From Symsagittifera roscoffensis (Eukaryota > Xenacoelomorpha > Acoela > Convolutidae): a stretch of DNA of 64,000 bases. Location of the stretch: contig NC_087064.1 in NCBI RefSeq assembly GCF_963678635.1, positions 24,046,539-24,110,538 on the forward strand, in the 5' to 3' direction. Below the pieces are notes generated by a model, which worked only from the letters and a program-made list of their open reading frames with translations, was not told the origin of the DNA and did not search any database. The position numbers were made by a program, and so were the translations under genes. Of the stretch, positions 53,731-64,000 are shown piece after piece (within the stretch, counting starts at the first letter, position 1; each line of letters opens with the position of its first letter).

Positions 53731-54198
53731 ATGTCATTTAAAAACCTAGGAAATAAACAAACAATCGTTTTACACAATTGTGAAATAGATAACAAAAAAT
53801 ACGACCTTGTAATCACACCTCATACACAAACAGTTGGATACATTCGAACAAAACGACAAACACTAAAGAGGAAAATAATAACTAAACAAAGACAAATAAC
53901 ACGAAAAAGATTTTCAAAAAATCGAAACGCATTTTCAGAATCAGAAACCAACAGTTTAGACGAACTTTACAAACTAAAAGAATCAATAGATAAAAATTAC
54001 CCACTTCACGATCAATTATATTTTTCTGACTCAGAAACAACTTCAAATTCATCACAAAGAGGAAAAAGAAGAATAAAAAAACAGTACAAATACAAACCAG
54101 TACATCTATACAATTGGAATCAACCAATTCGACACATTAATAATTATATATTAACAGTCATCGAACGAAAAAATGAGCTCAACGCACACTCCAGGTGA
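53731..54198 (+). CDS. Small basic protein upstream of Gag-Pol (ORF0)
   Basis: 155 residues, ATG start, strongly basic (Lys/Arg-rich at 35-70 and 110-125) with an acidic Ser patch between. No family recognised. It overlaps the Gag-Pol start by 26 bases in a different frame (Gag-Pol is +1), an arrangement that suits termination-reinitiation or leaky scanning. A role as a nucleic-acid-binding accessory protein is only a guess from charge. Base composition matches Gag-Pol, so it belongs to element 2. Confidence 0.65.
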   Translation: MSFKNLGNKQTIVLHNCEIDNKKYDLVITPHTQTVGYIRTKRQTLKRKIITKQRQITRKRFSKNRNAFSESETNSLDELYKLKESIDKNYPLHDQLYFSDSETTSNSSQRGKRRIKKQYKYKPVHLYNWNQPIRHINNYILTVIERKNELNAHSR

Positions 54199-57100
54199 AG
54201 AAACTCCAGATGATGATGAAATCTTTCCTTTTATAGTAGATGCAGATACCGATAGAGGACAACACATATTTTGTCAAAATTTACTCGTAAATTTATTTGA
54301 ACCCGGAATTAGTCCATGTAAAACAGAGTTCCCCGATGTAAAAATCAAAAGACAAATCATAGATCACTATCTAAAAGATATATGCAACATAACACAACAG
54401 TATGGAATCTACTCTATAGAATTCACTTCCCCAAACCATAATAATAGAACATATACTATTCAAACAGACGATCTTGATTTAGAATTTTCAAAAGTTTTTT
54501 CAGAATATATAAAAAGCATCCAATACCATAACTCACAAAGAGCAAACTCCATTTTCACCAATGAAGTTTTCGCAATAATATATAGTTATATTTCGATATT
54601 AGAAAATGAACTCCCATTAACAAATGTCTCACCGACAGAAACATCTAAACATTTAAGAGTACGACATGAAATCACACTACTCTCTAGTTATTTAAACATC
54701 ATTAAAGAAAATTTCACGAAAGACGACGTTTCACAACATACCAAACACGATCTACAAAAAATCTTGGCATGGTTCATAATAGATTATTTCACACATAATA
54801 TTGATTTAATTGCACAAGCAAGAAAAAATTTTAGACCCCAAAACTCGAACGATGATACCGCTATCACAGAACAATCAGATTATGTTTGGGACCCCGAATG
54901 GTCTCATCCCGCATTTATAAGCTTCCCACAATCAATCTCAAGTCAAGCAATAAGTACGATATCTTACATAAGAGACTATGTAAGAGTAATACCATTAACA
55001 ATTGATGCAACACCATTAAACTATAATACATTTTTACCCGATACACAAAATAATAGTTTAAACTCTACAGTCATACACAACGAAAACCTCAATGGAACTA
55101 GGAATCTTACTCAACAAGATATACAGACACCATCACACTTCATAAATGAAGAAATTGTACACACAACAACTACACAACAAAGTATTTCACCAATACGCCC
55201 AAATTTAACAACACCAAGAAATACAAATCCTTCACAAACACAGGTAACCTTACAATCAACCGTTAAACCTTCGGTTGCCCCTAAATATTCACATATGGAT
55301 TACCAAACATACAGACCCATGACAATACCATCAAAAACACGCAAAACATTCACTAGAAACAACTTTGCAGACCATAATTATAATTATACACATCCGTCAA
55401 AAACAAATTATCAACCACAAAGAAATTTTAACCAATATACAAGATCTCGAAATTGGGATAACCCAATGACCCAACCTAATTCAACAAATTTTCAACCAAA
55501 TCCTCCACAGGATCGCAGTGAAAATTACCCATTTTTTCAACAAAATAAAAATAAAAAACAAACATCTTATCAAATGGATTATTTATCCTCAGATGATGAT
55601 TTTTTACAACCAGATATATTTGCACAAAATACTCAAGAATATCATAGACAAGGAATACAGAAAACACGTACAAATCATAGGAATTTTTCTCCACAACCGA
55701 TAGATGCACAATATCAACAACCTATTCAACAACAAATTCCAATTAATACACAATCTTTTCAACCAATTCAACAACAAAATCCAATGACTGCACACTCGTA
55801 TCAACCATCACAAATGCAAAATGAAATACCACTCCCATATTATCTTCAACAACATGAAATAACAAGAAACCAACTTTCAAATTTTTCTCAAATGCCAAAT
55901 GCAGCAGAATCATTACAAATGACAATGAATCCATACCTTATGGGTGGATCATCAATAACATCAAACAAACCTTTAATGGTTTTCACAGGAACAGACCCTG
56001 AATATTCTGTAGAAGATTATTTAAATGCAGTAACAGCAAACCTGATTTTAAACATTGGACCTGAACCAATTAATACGCCACTACATCAAAACTGGATACA
56101 TCGACGCACAGCGTTGATACAAACAACCTTAGATGGCGCAGCCCAAAAATGGTTTTCAGTACTACCTCTAGAAATAAAATCAAACTGGAAAAGATTTACA
56201 CAAGAATTTTCAAAAATGTTTGACTCCGAAAGAAACAAACAACAACAAAGAGTTTTATGTAATGAAATTCGCAGATTACCAAACGAAACCATCAAGCAAA
56301 TAGCAGTACGAATCGAAACACTAGTTCGAAAAGCATATTCACTAAATACACATGACTATAAAAACACAAAGATGACAGAAATCTTAATGATGACCTTAAC
56401 ACCACAATTAAGAAAAATAGCAATAAAAAAGAGAGCATCCCATCCTTCTTCAATTCGAGAACCCGATTTAGATTTTCGAAAACTAGTAGACAAATTAGAA
56501 CAAGCAGAAATCACGATGAAACTAGAAGAAACGGAAAATCTGAAATTACAATACATTAACAAAATTGAAACGACTCCCACTAATATTAATAATATACAGG
56601 AATCAGAGACAGACCTCGTTGAAAAAATCACTGAAATACTCAATATTTATGAAAAGAACCCAAACTTTAAAGGCAAACCATCTTTCAAAAAATGGTGTAA
56701 TTATTGCCGACGATACGGACATAGTATTTCCGAATGTAGACAAAAACAGCAAGACAATCAAAATAAACCTCAAAAATACAAAGAACCAAATAAATCATTC
56801 TATCAATACATGAAAAAAGATCAAAATCTACCGAACAAAACAGTCCACAGCAACAACAGTTCAGGAAAGCCACTTCCGAACAATACAAGTTATACAAGAA
56901 ATCAATCCCCATATAACTCAAGTTATAGAGGAAGATCACCAGAACGAAGAAATACACAAAATTCATCACAAAACCACTACAATAGACCAAATAGTAGAAA
57001 TAACTACTCCAGATCAAATTCAAATACACAACGATTTGTTTCTAGATCTAATTCCCAATCAAGAAATAACTACTATCCAAACAACCAATCACGAAATTCA

Positions 57101-60100
57101 TCATACAATAGGAATAGAAACTACTCCTATAATAGAAATAGAAGTTATTCAAACAACCGAAACCAGAATTACCCGAACAATCGATCAAGGAATAACTCAT
57201 ATAATAGATCGAACTATAACAGACCAAACAATAATTACCAAAACAGATCGCGAAATAATTCACAAAATCGACACCCAAGTTATAATAATCGTTATAGAAA
57301 TTATTCCCAATCACCACATCGAAATAATAATCACTATAATCACTCTAATAATCGTCACAGAAGCAGTACACCTAAACATCAAAGACAAATCAATCAAGTA
57401 CAATCTAATCCAGAAACAACATCAGACCCTCCAGGTATCGATGACACAGTAACTGATACGTTACAACTCAATCAAATAAACTGTACATCATCAGATTCAG
57501 AAAGTGATACTGAAAACACTCTTGCTATCAATATGATAAAAGTCGAAAATGACTATGAATCTGTCATATATGAACAACCCTTTCCATCACATATATATGA
57601 AAATCAATCAGAATTTCTTCAAAATTATTACACTACACCCATAAATTCCACACCAACAACGCAAGAAACAAATGAGATTAACACTACAAATCAAACCAAT
57701 AAAAACACCAAAACAAAATGCTTGAATACAAACCACATTTATCAAAATATACAAAAAGAACAACCCAAAGAAAAAATTTGGACAATACCATTTCTCTTAG
57801 AAAGCCCAAGAAATAAAGAATTTCAACCACCAGACCTTGAAATAGATTTTTTAATTGATTCAGGAGCAGAATCAAACATAATAAACATTCCCACATGGAA
57901 TGAAATAAAAACTTTACACCCAAAGTTAATACCTCTTGAAACCTCCAGTAAGTTAGCAACAGCACAAGGATCAACATTGATCAACTACGGAAAAATCCAA
58001 TTATTTCTCCTCCCTACCAGAACAATGGAGCAAAGTAAAATTCTAAACAAGCCATTTAAACAAATATTCCATATCACTGACATTAAATATAATATCATTG
58101 GAATACCATTTATTTCAAAGTATATACCAACAATTAACATACTAAATAGTAAAATATTAATCAAAGATAAATATACAAAAACAAAAGAAACATCTCTAAC
58201 ATTTTTTCAAAGATTGAATAAACAACCACCATTCTTTTCAAAATTCTACCCGATATTTAACCAACAAAGAAAACACTTGAAACCACTATCAGGAAATATC
58301 TATAATTTTTCAATCAAAGAAGTTCACCAATATGATAAAGAACAAAACAAACAAAAATTTTATATGTCAGATTTTGAATTCAAACCTATTCATAAATTTT
58401 TCAAAATCACAATCTCTTCAATAAAATATTTGAAAAATTCGAATTCAGATATTATTTCCTTACATGTTTATAACAACACACCTTACCAAGTAACATTACC
58501 TTTAGGACTTTTAGGATATTGTGAAACCAACGCTACAATATCACCAATACACGAAAAAGCCTATCGCGTAAATAATATACTCCAATTACTAGATATTTGC
58601 CAATCTACAATTCTTAATGAAGAATTATCTATAAATAATATAATAAGTAACGAAAACAGAAATACGGATTATTTCACAAAAACTCCATATTTCAAACCTA
58701 CATTCAATATAAGTAACTACACAGAGGACCAACAGAAATTTTTAACAATGTTTAATTTCCAACATTCACAAATAACACAAGACGAATTTGAAAAGTTAGC
58801 CAAACAGCTAATTAAATATTCATCAGTCTATGCAACATCAAAATTCGATGTTGGCAAAATCAGTTCATCACTACATCTCCCATTAAAACCAGACGCAGTT
58901 TTCAAAAAACAGAGAGCAAGTAAAGTACCAATTCACTTACATGATAAAGTAAACAGATTACTCGATATTTTAGAACAGTACAATATTATATCACCAGTTA
59001 ATAAAGAAGAACAACCAAAAGGCAACACATTCATCAACCCCGTTATCATTCTAGCTAAAGGAGAATCATTAAAAATCGTTCTCGATGCTAGATACCTCAA
59101 TTCACTTATAGACGAATCAAAATGTAATTGGCCCATTGAACCAATACAAGTTATTTTAACAAAAATAAACGGCAAATACTTTACAACCGCCGATATGAAT
59201 AGTGCATACAATCAAATGCCACTAGATGAACAATCACGACGTTTAACACAATTTGTTATCGGAAACCAACAATATGAATTCAACCGCTTATTCTATGGAA
59301 TATCCATAGGACCAGCAGCATTTTCAGCTTTTATGAGCAAAATTTTTAGACCACTAATACTCAAGAAAAACGCAATCACCTATCTAGACGATGTTTTTAT
59401 GCAATCACAAACAAAAGACGAAATGTTCAATGTTTTAGAAAAATATCACCAAATACTTCAGAACGAAAATCTGAAGGCCGCCCCCGATAAATCACACTTC
59501 TTTTTGACAAGAGTTAAATTCTTAGGACATAACATAGAAAGAAAAACAATCACTCCATTGAAATCACGCATTGACGCTATTCAAAAACTTCAACCACCAA
59601 CAAATAAAAAGAAAATCCAAGAATTCCTTGGAATGTTAAACTTTTTAAGTAAATATGTTTATAAAATGCAATTATATCTACGACCATTTTACAACATCCT
59701 TAGACAACAAAATAATTTTGAATGGAACACAGAACATCAAACACGATTCGAAGAAATAAAGAAACTTTTAACTGAACAAATTTCAAACACAATTCCAGAC
59801 CCTGATCAACCATTTTATGCAATGTGCGATGCTTCGAACTTTGGCATCGGCGCAGCACTATTACAATCACATAATGGTACAAATAAAATGAACCTCATAT
59901 CAGCAAATTCTCGATTATTCACTCAAGCAGAGCTACGACTCTCAACTCTAATGAGAGAATGTACAGCCATAATATACACACTGACAGAATATGAATTTCT
60001 GATACTTGGATCAAAACATCCAACAGTTCTATTCACAGACCATAAACCAATCATCTTTCTCTTTACACAAAAATCTAACCCAAACCACCGAGTTTACAGA

Positions 60101-62395
60101 TTTCAACTAATTCTAATGAAATTTCCAAACTTACATATAGTTTGGACTGCAGGAAAAAATCTTGCATTACCAGACACCTTAAGTCGAAATACACCACCTG
60201 AATTACTTACACGAAAAACAACAGTTGAAATACCCAAAAACATAAAATTCTACCTTGCAGAAAACGAAATATCACCCCGATTGGAATGCAAATATGCAGT
60301 AAAAACTGATATTGAACAATCACAAATAAATAATTTACAACATTTCCCACTTTATTTAGATTGTCAAAATAATCATTATGAAGTTGATCTACTTGGAACA
60401 TCAACTTTCAAACCAATCCCATATTCTCAATGGATAAAAAATAACACCCAACAAAAACGAACAAAACAACACCTGCCTAAGAAAGACCATTTTCCACTAA
60501 TTGAAAAAGAAGATTTAACTGATAAAATAAATTTATCAGGACCACAAACAAATGATTCAAAATACACAATAAATCAAGTTTTTGACCTTCACGACCCACT
60601 TGATACAATACCCTTATCTAAATTCGAGATTGAAAACATTTTTCTCCCCCCAACAGAAACAATTACAATTTCAACACTGAAACAATACCAAAATCTTGAC
60701 CCGATAATTAGACAACTAAAATCATGGCACAAATATAAAACTAAACCTATCAAAGCAGATTCAACCATTCTAGGAAACAAAACACTCCTCCGATATTTTC
60801 GCAAATTTAACAACACAACAATTAACGAAAATACAGACCTTTTAGAGTATAACCTAAATGAATCTACAGTTCCATGTCTCCCTTTAAGTATGATTCTTAT
60901 AGCTTTTAATATTTCACATACACAAAATATTAAAGGACACTCTGGATCAGAGAAAACATATTCAAATTTTATACAAAACTTTTATTTCCCAAATGCACCA
61001 ATTTGGATAAAAGTACTATGCAATGACTGTATAGTATGTCAACTAAATAAACCTTACCCAAATCAAAAACAAATAGCACAAAAACAAGATTTTAAAGGAC
61101 AAAGTTTGTACTTTAATCATCGTATCTCATTTGATACGAAAGGACCAATTTCACCCTCATCAGAAGGAAACTCCTACATTATGGTAATTGTTGACGCATT
61201 CACACACTATGTAGCACTTAACCCAGTACCACATTGTAATGCTTATTACGCATATACAACACTTTATGAACACTGGATAGCAAAATTTGGACTACCAGAA
61301 ATTCTAGTCACAGACAATGGTACAGAATTCATAAATAATGAAATAATAACACTATGTCATTTATACAACATTAAACACAAACCACGTACATCTCATGCAC
61401 CTTGGACAAACGGCTTAGTCGAAGGTATGAACCGTTCACTACAAGAATATCTTAGATGTATCATCAACGGAAATGATACAAAATATACCGAATGGTCAGC
61501 AGATGTAAAATTATTTCCCTTAGCATATAATTCACAAATAACGACAACTTTAGGAATGTCACCATACGAAATGGTTTTTAACCAAAAGCCACGCAAACCA
61601 ATAATGTTTACAGCAAATTCTCATAAAAACGCACAAGGTTATTGTCAACCAAATAAAGACTCAATTTGTTATAACCTACCTTTACATACACACGATGAAG
61701 ATCATTTTCATCACCCACAAATTCTTAAATTAGCCTCCGGTACACACACCGAATGGATTTTAAATAGAGATAAGAAACACAATGAAATTTACCAAAAAAT
61801 AACGAAAAAGTTATTACAAAGGCAAAACATAAATGAACAAATCAATTCACGTTTTACACCAGCTTCCGATTTAAAAATTGGAACATTTGTTTTAATACCT
61901 AATTTTAATACTCAAAAAGGAATTTCTAAAAAATTACAACCCCTCCGAAAAGGACCCTACCAAATAATTGCAAAACCCACTGATGTCACATATAAAATTA
62001 CCGACTCAAACAAAAAAGAAATCGTTCAACATCGAAACAACCTATTACCTTATTACCCAAAAGAATACGCACTCCGCGAATTAACTCAATTATATTCTTT
62101 CACAGGATTAAAAATCATTCAAAATGAACCACATCTGAAAAACACAGAACAAAATGATAACCCCACCGAAAATCAAAACACAAAACCAACCGCCACCAAA
62201 AACAATACACAAAATAATAAAGAATCCCCAAAACACAGAAAAAATAGAAAAATGACAGAACAAATAATACCCCAAGAAGAAATAGACAAATCTGAACATA
62301 GAAAAACAACAAGACTCCGAAATCAACCACGTAAAAACTACAAAATGTTCATCCCCCAATCTAAAATATTAAAGAAAGTAGAATTTAAAAAGTAA
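54173..62395 (+). CDS. gag-pol: Gag-Pol polyprotein of element 2
   Basis: 2740 residues without interruption, which suggests a young or active copy. Order: a long Gln/Asn-rich N-terminal region; a retrotransposon-gag capsid domain (about 600-770); a CCHC zinc knuckle from Cys842; an Asn/Arg/Ser/Tyr-rich RNA-binding tract (about 890-1080). Next come protease IDSGA (Asp1229), RT with YLDDV (1737-1741) and RNase H with CDAS (near 1885). The integrase has an HHCC module (about 2245-2290) and Asp2321, Asp2381, Glu2417 (D,D-35-E), then a GPY module near 2591. The basic tail has no chromodomain that I can see. Gag and Pol share one frame, so no frameshift is needed. Confidence 0.93.
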   Translation: MSSTHTPGEETPDDDEIFPFIVDADTDRGQHIFCQNLLVNLFEPGISPCKTEFPDVKIKRQIIDHYLKDICNITQQYGIYSIEFTSPNHNNRTYTIQTDDLDLEFSKVFSEYIKSIQYHNSQRANSIFTNEVFAIIYSYISILENELPLTNVSPTETSKHLRVRHEITLLSSYLNIIKENFTKDDVSQHTKHDLQKILAWFIIDYFTHNIDLIAQARKNFRPQNSNDDTAITEQSDYVWDPEWSHPAFISFPQSISSQAISTISYIRDYVRVIPLTIDATPLNYNTFLPDTQNNSLNSTVIHNENLNGTRNLTQQDIQTPSHFINEEIVHTTTTQQSISPIRPNLTTPRNTNPSQTQVTLQSTVKPSVAPKYSHMDYQTYRPMTIPSKTRKTFTRNNFADHNYNYTHPSKTNYQPQRNFNQYTRSRNWDNPMTQPNSTNFQPNPPQDRSENYPFFQQNKNKKQTSYQMDYLSSDDDFLQPDIFAQNTQEYHRQGIQKTRTNHRNFSPQPIDAQYQQPIQQQIPINTQSFQPIQQQNPMTAHSYQPSQMQNEIPLPYYLQQHEITRNQLSNFSQMPNAAESLQMTMNPYLMGGSSITSNKPLMVFTGTDPEYSVEDYLNAVTANLILNIGPEPINTPLHQNWIHRRTALIQTTLDGAAQKWFSVLPLEIKSNWKRFTQEFSKMFDSERNKQQQRVLCNEIRRLPNETIKQIAVRIETLVRKAYSLNTHDYKNTKMTEILMMTLTPQLRKIAIKKRASHPSSIREPDLDFRKLVDKLEQAEITMKLEETENLKLQYINKIETTPTNINNIQESETDLVEKITEILNIYEKNPNFKGKPSFKKWCNYCRRYGHSISECRQKQQDNQNKPQKYKEPNKSFYQYMKKDQNLPNKTVHSNNSSGKPLPNNTSYTRNQSPYNSSYRGRSPERRNTQNSSQNHYNRPNSRNNYSRSNSNTQRFVSRSNSQSRNNYYPNNQSRNSSYNRNRNYSYNRNRSYSNNRNQNYPNNRSRNNSYNRSNYNRPNNNYQNRSRNNSQNRHPSYNNRYRNYSQSPHRNNNHYNHSNNRHRSSTPKHQRQINQVQSNPETTSDPPGIDDTVTDTLQLNQINCTSSDSESDTENTLAINMIKVENDYESVIYEQPFPSHIYENQSEFLQNYYTTPINSTPTTQETNEINTTNQTNKNTKTKCLNTNHIYQNIQKEQPKEKIWTIPFLLESPRNKEFQPPDLEIDFLIDSGAESNIINIPTWNEIKTLHPKLIPLETSSKLATAQGSTLINYGKIQLFLLPTRTMEQSKILNKPFKQIFHITDIKYNIIGIPFISKYIPTINILNSKILIKDKYTKTKETSLTFFQRLNKQPPFFSKFYPIFNQQRKHLKPLSGNIYNFSIKEVHQYDKEQNKQKFYMSDFEFKPIHKFFKITISSIKYLKNSNSDIISLHVYNNTPYQVTLPLGLLGYCETNATISPIHEKAYRVNNILQLLDICQSTILNEELSINNIISNENRNTDYFTKTPYFKPTFNISNYTEDQQKFLTMFNFQHSQITQDEFEKLAKQLIKYSSVYATSKFDVGKISSSLHLPLKPDAVFKKQRASKVPIHLHDKVNRLLDILEQYNIISPVNKEEQPKGNTFINPVIILAKGESLKIVLDARYLNSLIDESKCNWPIEPIQVILTKINGKYFTTADMNSAYNQMPLDEQSRRLTQFVIGNQQYEFNRLFYGISIGPAAFSAFMSKIFRPLILKKNAITYLDDVFMQSQTKDEMFNVLEKYHQILQNENLKAAPDKSHFFLTRVKFLGHNIERKTITPLKSRIDAIQKLQPPTNKKKIQEFLGMLNFLSKYVYKMQLYLRPFYNILRQQNNFEWNTEHQTRFEEIKKLLTEQISNTIPDPDQPFYAMCDASNFGIGAALLQSHNGTNKMNLISANSRLFTQAELRLSTLMRECTAIIYTLTEYEFLILGSKHPTVLFTDHKPIIFLFTQKSNPNHRVYRFQLILMKFPNLHIVWTAGKNLALPDTLSRNTPPELLTRKTTVEIPKNIKFYLAENEISPRLECKYAVKTDIEQSQINNLQHFPLYLDCQNNHYEVDLLGTSTFKPIPYSQWIKNNTQQKRTKQHLPKKDHFPLIEKEDLTDKINLSGPQTNDSKYTINQVFDLHDPLDTIPLSKFEIENIFLPPTETITISTLKQYQNLDPIIRQLKSWHKYKTKPIKADSTILGNKTLLRYFRKFNNTTINENTDLLEYNLNESTVPCLPLSMILIAFNISHTQNIKGHSGSEKTYSNFIQNFYFPNAPIWIKVLCNDCIVCQLNKPYPNQKQIAQKQDFKGQSLYFNHRISFDTKGPISPSSEGNSYIMVIVDAFTHYVALNPVPHCNAYYAYTTLYEHWIAKFGLPEILVTDNGTEFINNEIITLCHLYNIKHKPRTSHAPWTNGLVEGMNRSLQEYLRCIINGNDTKYTEWSADVKLFPLAYNSQITTTLGMSPYEMVFNQKPRKPIMFTANSHKNAQGYCQPNKDSICYNLPLHTHDEDHFHHPQILKLASGTHTEWILNRDKKHNEIYQKITKKLLQRQNINEQINSRFTPASDLKIGTFVLIPNFNTQKGISKKLQPLRKGPYQIIAKPTDVTYKITDSNKKEIVQHRNNLLPYYPKEYALRELTQLYSFTGLKIIQNEPHLKNTEQNDNPTENQNTKPTATKNNTQNNKESPKHRKNRKMTEQIIPQEEIDKSEHRKTTRLRNQPRKNYKMFIPQSKILKKVEFKK

Positions 62396-62995
62396 TTTTA
62401 AGATTTTATAATTCACAATCTTGAAACCCCCGTAACATTTTTCATTTCAAATTTTCAAAATAACATGCTCACAAGTACGCAATAATTCTAGTTCAAAATA
62501 GACCAATAGGATTCATCCAATCCGCCACTTTCTCTAACTCAAACTAAGATCAATTAGACGAATAAACTAGAACTCCAGGCACATCTCTAACTATAACTTT
62601 ACAACCTCCAGGTCAAAAATAAGCAAACCACCCCAACTTGACAGCTAAAATAAATATCACCATAATACCGTACCCCTCCCTTATCTAATAACCCAAAGAT
62701 CAACAATATTTCCCCAACTCAGACCACGAATACCCCCAAAACAAATTTGATAACTTAGCCTAAAGTAACAAAATGAAGATTTTAATTAGCCTAAAGTATA
62801 AAAATCTCACCATACCCCGGATCATTTGACAAACAAAAATAAAGAAAAAGACGACCTCCCAGTCACCATGAAAATTGCCCCCAACAATTTTTTACAAAAC
62901 TCAACCCACTTGTCAAAAAACTAATAAATAATTCGACCACACTAGAAAATCGCCTCAAACAGCAAAAAATATTCGACCAAGAGATCATTTCTTAA
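62396..62995 (+). other. Non-coding gap of element 2
   Basis: A-rich, C-rich and T-poor, like the leader, with stops in all frames. No hairpin or acceptor stands out. Confidence 0.45.
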
Positions 62996-63226
62996 ATGCT
63001 TTTCTCTCAAACAGTTGCTCAAATACTTATAAATTTTAAACATTTTTTTTCAATACTTGAAGCCTTTATAATATTTCTTTTTGATATACTTGAATCTTTT
63101 CTAATAATCCTAATCATTTTTTGTAACATTTTTTTAATTTTCTATACAATACTCGAACTATTCCTCCAACTTTCCAAAACCCTTGAATATATCCACAGGT
63201 ACGATTTTAACAACTTGTCTAAATGA
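62996..63226 (+). CDS. Small hydrophobic protein 1
   Basis: 76 residues, ATG start. Nearly the whole chain from ~20 to ~60 is Phe/Ile/Leu-rich and could span a membrane once or twice. The plus strand, A-rich elsewhere, turns T-rich exactly over this ORF and the next, as expected for selected hydrophobic codons. Its TGA overlaps the next ATG (ATGA). No family recognised; a viroporin-like or envelope-accessory role is possible but unsupported. Confidence 0.55.
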   Translation: MLFSQTVAQILINFKHFFSILEAFIIFLFDILESFLIILIIFCNIFLIFYTILELFLQLSKTLEYIHRYDFNNLSK

Positions 63227-63411
63227 TACGAACAATTTTCAGTAGAACCGATATTTTTTTATTATTTGTAATTTTCATAGCATTCTTATCATCCCTCATT
63301 TTGACCATCTGTAAATGTATAAAGAAAGCAATCCTCACATTTGCCCTAGCAACAGTCCTTCTAATTCTTTTTTTGGAAGAATATTATAATAAACACAAAA
63401 TTTCTCACTAA
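63223..63411 (+). CDS. Small hydrophobic protein 2
   Basis: 62 residues. It has a hydrophobic segment at ~12-28, a KCIKKA basic break, then a second hydrophobic segment (~36-50) and a charged tail. It looks like a short two-pass or hairpin membrane protein. It starts inside the stop of the previous ORF (ATGA, 63223-63226), which suggests coupled translation. Confidence 0.55.
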   Translation: MIRTIFSRTDIFLLFVIFIAFLSSLILTICKCIKKAILTFALATVLLILFLEEYYNKHKISH

Positions 63412-63416
63412 AGTAA

Positions 63417-64000
63417 CAATTCAAAAATCCATCAAAAATTGCTACCCAACAGTCACAAAATCAGTCTTCACCGACATCATCCCAAGATAATCCAACACCA
63501 CCTTCAACTACTCAAAATCCTCAAACATCTACACGAATTTCTTTTCAAGACAATCCATACACTTTTGAAGAACGGCACGCTCGTTTATCAGAACCACTAG
63601 AACCAGTTCAACGACAAGCACCTCTAAGCGAACCAACATACAACCTATACCCAACACTACCACAAGAACTAAGTAGAATACGAAACCTTAGTCAAAACCA
63701 AAACACAACAGAAATAAATAGACAAATTATACATCCTCGACGAAATAGAAATTTTCAAACTCCCCGAGTTCATTTTGATATACCTCAATCCCCATCACCA
63801 ACCACTCCAGAAAACACCACTGGTATCACACCAGAAACTCCTACACTTTTTTCACAACGTAGCACCTCAAGCTTACCATCAGATTACTTAGGTTCAACAC
63901 CAACATCTGAACAAATACGTGAAAATCCTTTTAACCCCCCAAACCTAACATCACGACTGCCATATTGGACTACACATTCATTTACACAAGGTGAACCAAA
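63417..64000 (+). CDS. Pro/Gln/Ser/Thr-rich open frame, partial, no ATG
   Basis: An open frame from just after a TAA (63414-63416) to the window end, at least 194 codons without a stop. The residues are polar, and the composition resembles the N-terminal Gag region of the same element. It contains no ATG in frame. It may be entered by splicing, by non-AUG initiation, or by a start that has been lost. It could be the N-terminal part of a second structural protein. Confidence 0.5.

Larger units (their letters stand above)
52186..64000 (+). mobile_element. Second, A-rich Ty3/gypsy element with extra small ORFs (element 2)
   Basis: Plus-strand A-rich composition runs from a probable 5' LTR region through a 2740-residue Gag-Pol to further ORFs that leave the window. 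It is unrelated in sequence and base composition to element 1. The left boundary (TGTAAGTGCTGAAG near 52189) is a guess from a TG start, since the 3' LTR is not in view. Confidence 0.8.

Noticed and set aside
1-64000. CRISPR array, tRNA or rRNA genes
   Set aside because: No regularly spaced repeats of the right size and no cloverleaf or rRNA core sequence seen. The elements are eukaryotic.

Overview
The window is repeat-dense genomic DNA from an animal, most likely an invertebrate. It holds Ty3/gypsy-type LTR retrotransposons, APE-type non-LTR (LINE) remnants and small DNA transposons in AT-rich spacer. I see no host gene, tRNA, rRNA or CRISPR array. I cannot name the species. The intron-like acceptors and the mix of element types fit an invertebrate, but nothing is diagnostic.

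Region 1 (1-23597) is one giant gypsy element of about 23.6 kb. Its left LTR is cut by the window start. A 3 kb leader carries about 19 copies of a short CCGGAGGGGT-like motif. Then come gag (3144-6477), protease/RT/RNase H/integrase (6470-11275) and an integrase-tail protein whose C-terminus looks like a degenerate TARG1-type macro domain (11230-12735). Last is a roughly 9 kb extra module (13134-22054). The module begins with a coiled-coil protein leading into an SGNH/GDSL hydrolase, continues with a second SGNH-like domain, and ends in two long proteins I do not recognise. Several single-base breaks and one in-frame TGA interrupt what look like longer ancestral frames. The right LTR abuts a gag fragment of a relative, so the element is nested.

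Region 2 (23598-46064) is a graveyard. It holds a minus-strand LTR and leader of a relative, a LINE, and an internally deleted derivative of element 1 (30590-37124) with a perfect 41-bp inverted repeat. A second LINE carries a 2A-like motif. A degraded homologue of the coiled-coil/SGNH protein (40976-41608) follows. Part of the LINE plus derivative is present again as a segmental duplication at 41636-45886, which ends in a fold-back junction.

Region 3 (46065-52185) is mostly non-coding. It contains a 275-bp hAT-like MITE, a 612-bp Tc1/mariner-like element that keeps only a DNA-binding domain, and a diverged tandem duplication of about 690 bp.

Region 4 (about 52186-64000) is a second, unrelated, A-rich gypsy element. 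It has a small basic ORF, a single 2740-residue Gag-Pol, two tiny overlapping hydrophobic ORFs, and a Pro/Gln/Ser-rich frame that runs off the window without an ATG.

The most interesting signal is the accessory gene set of element 1: macro-like and tandem SGNH-like domains, and large unknown proteins behind a conserved splice acceptor. A divergent relative shares at least the start of this module.
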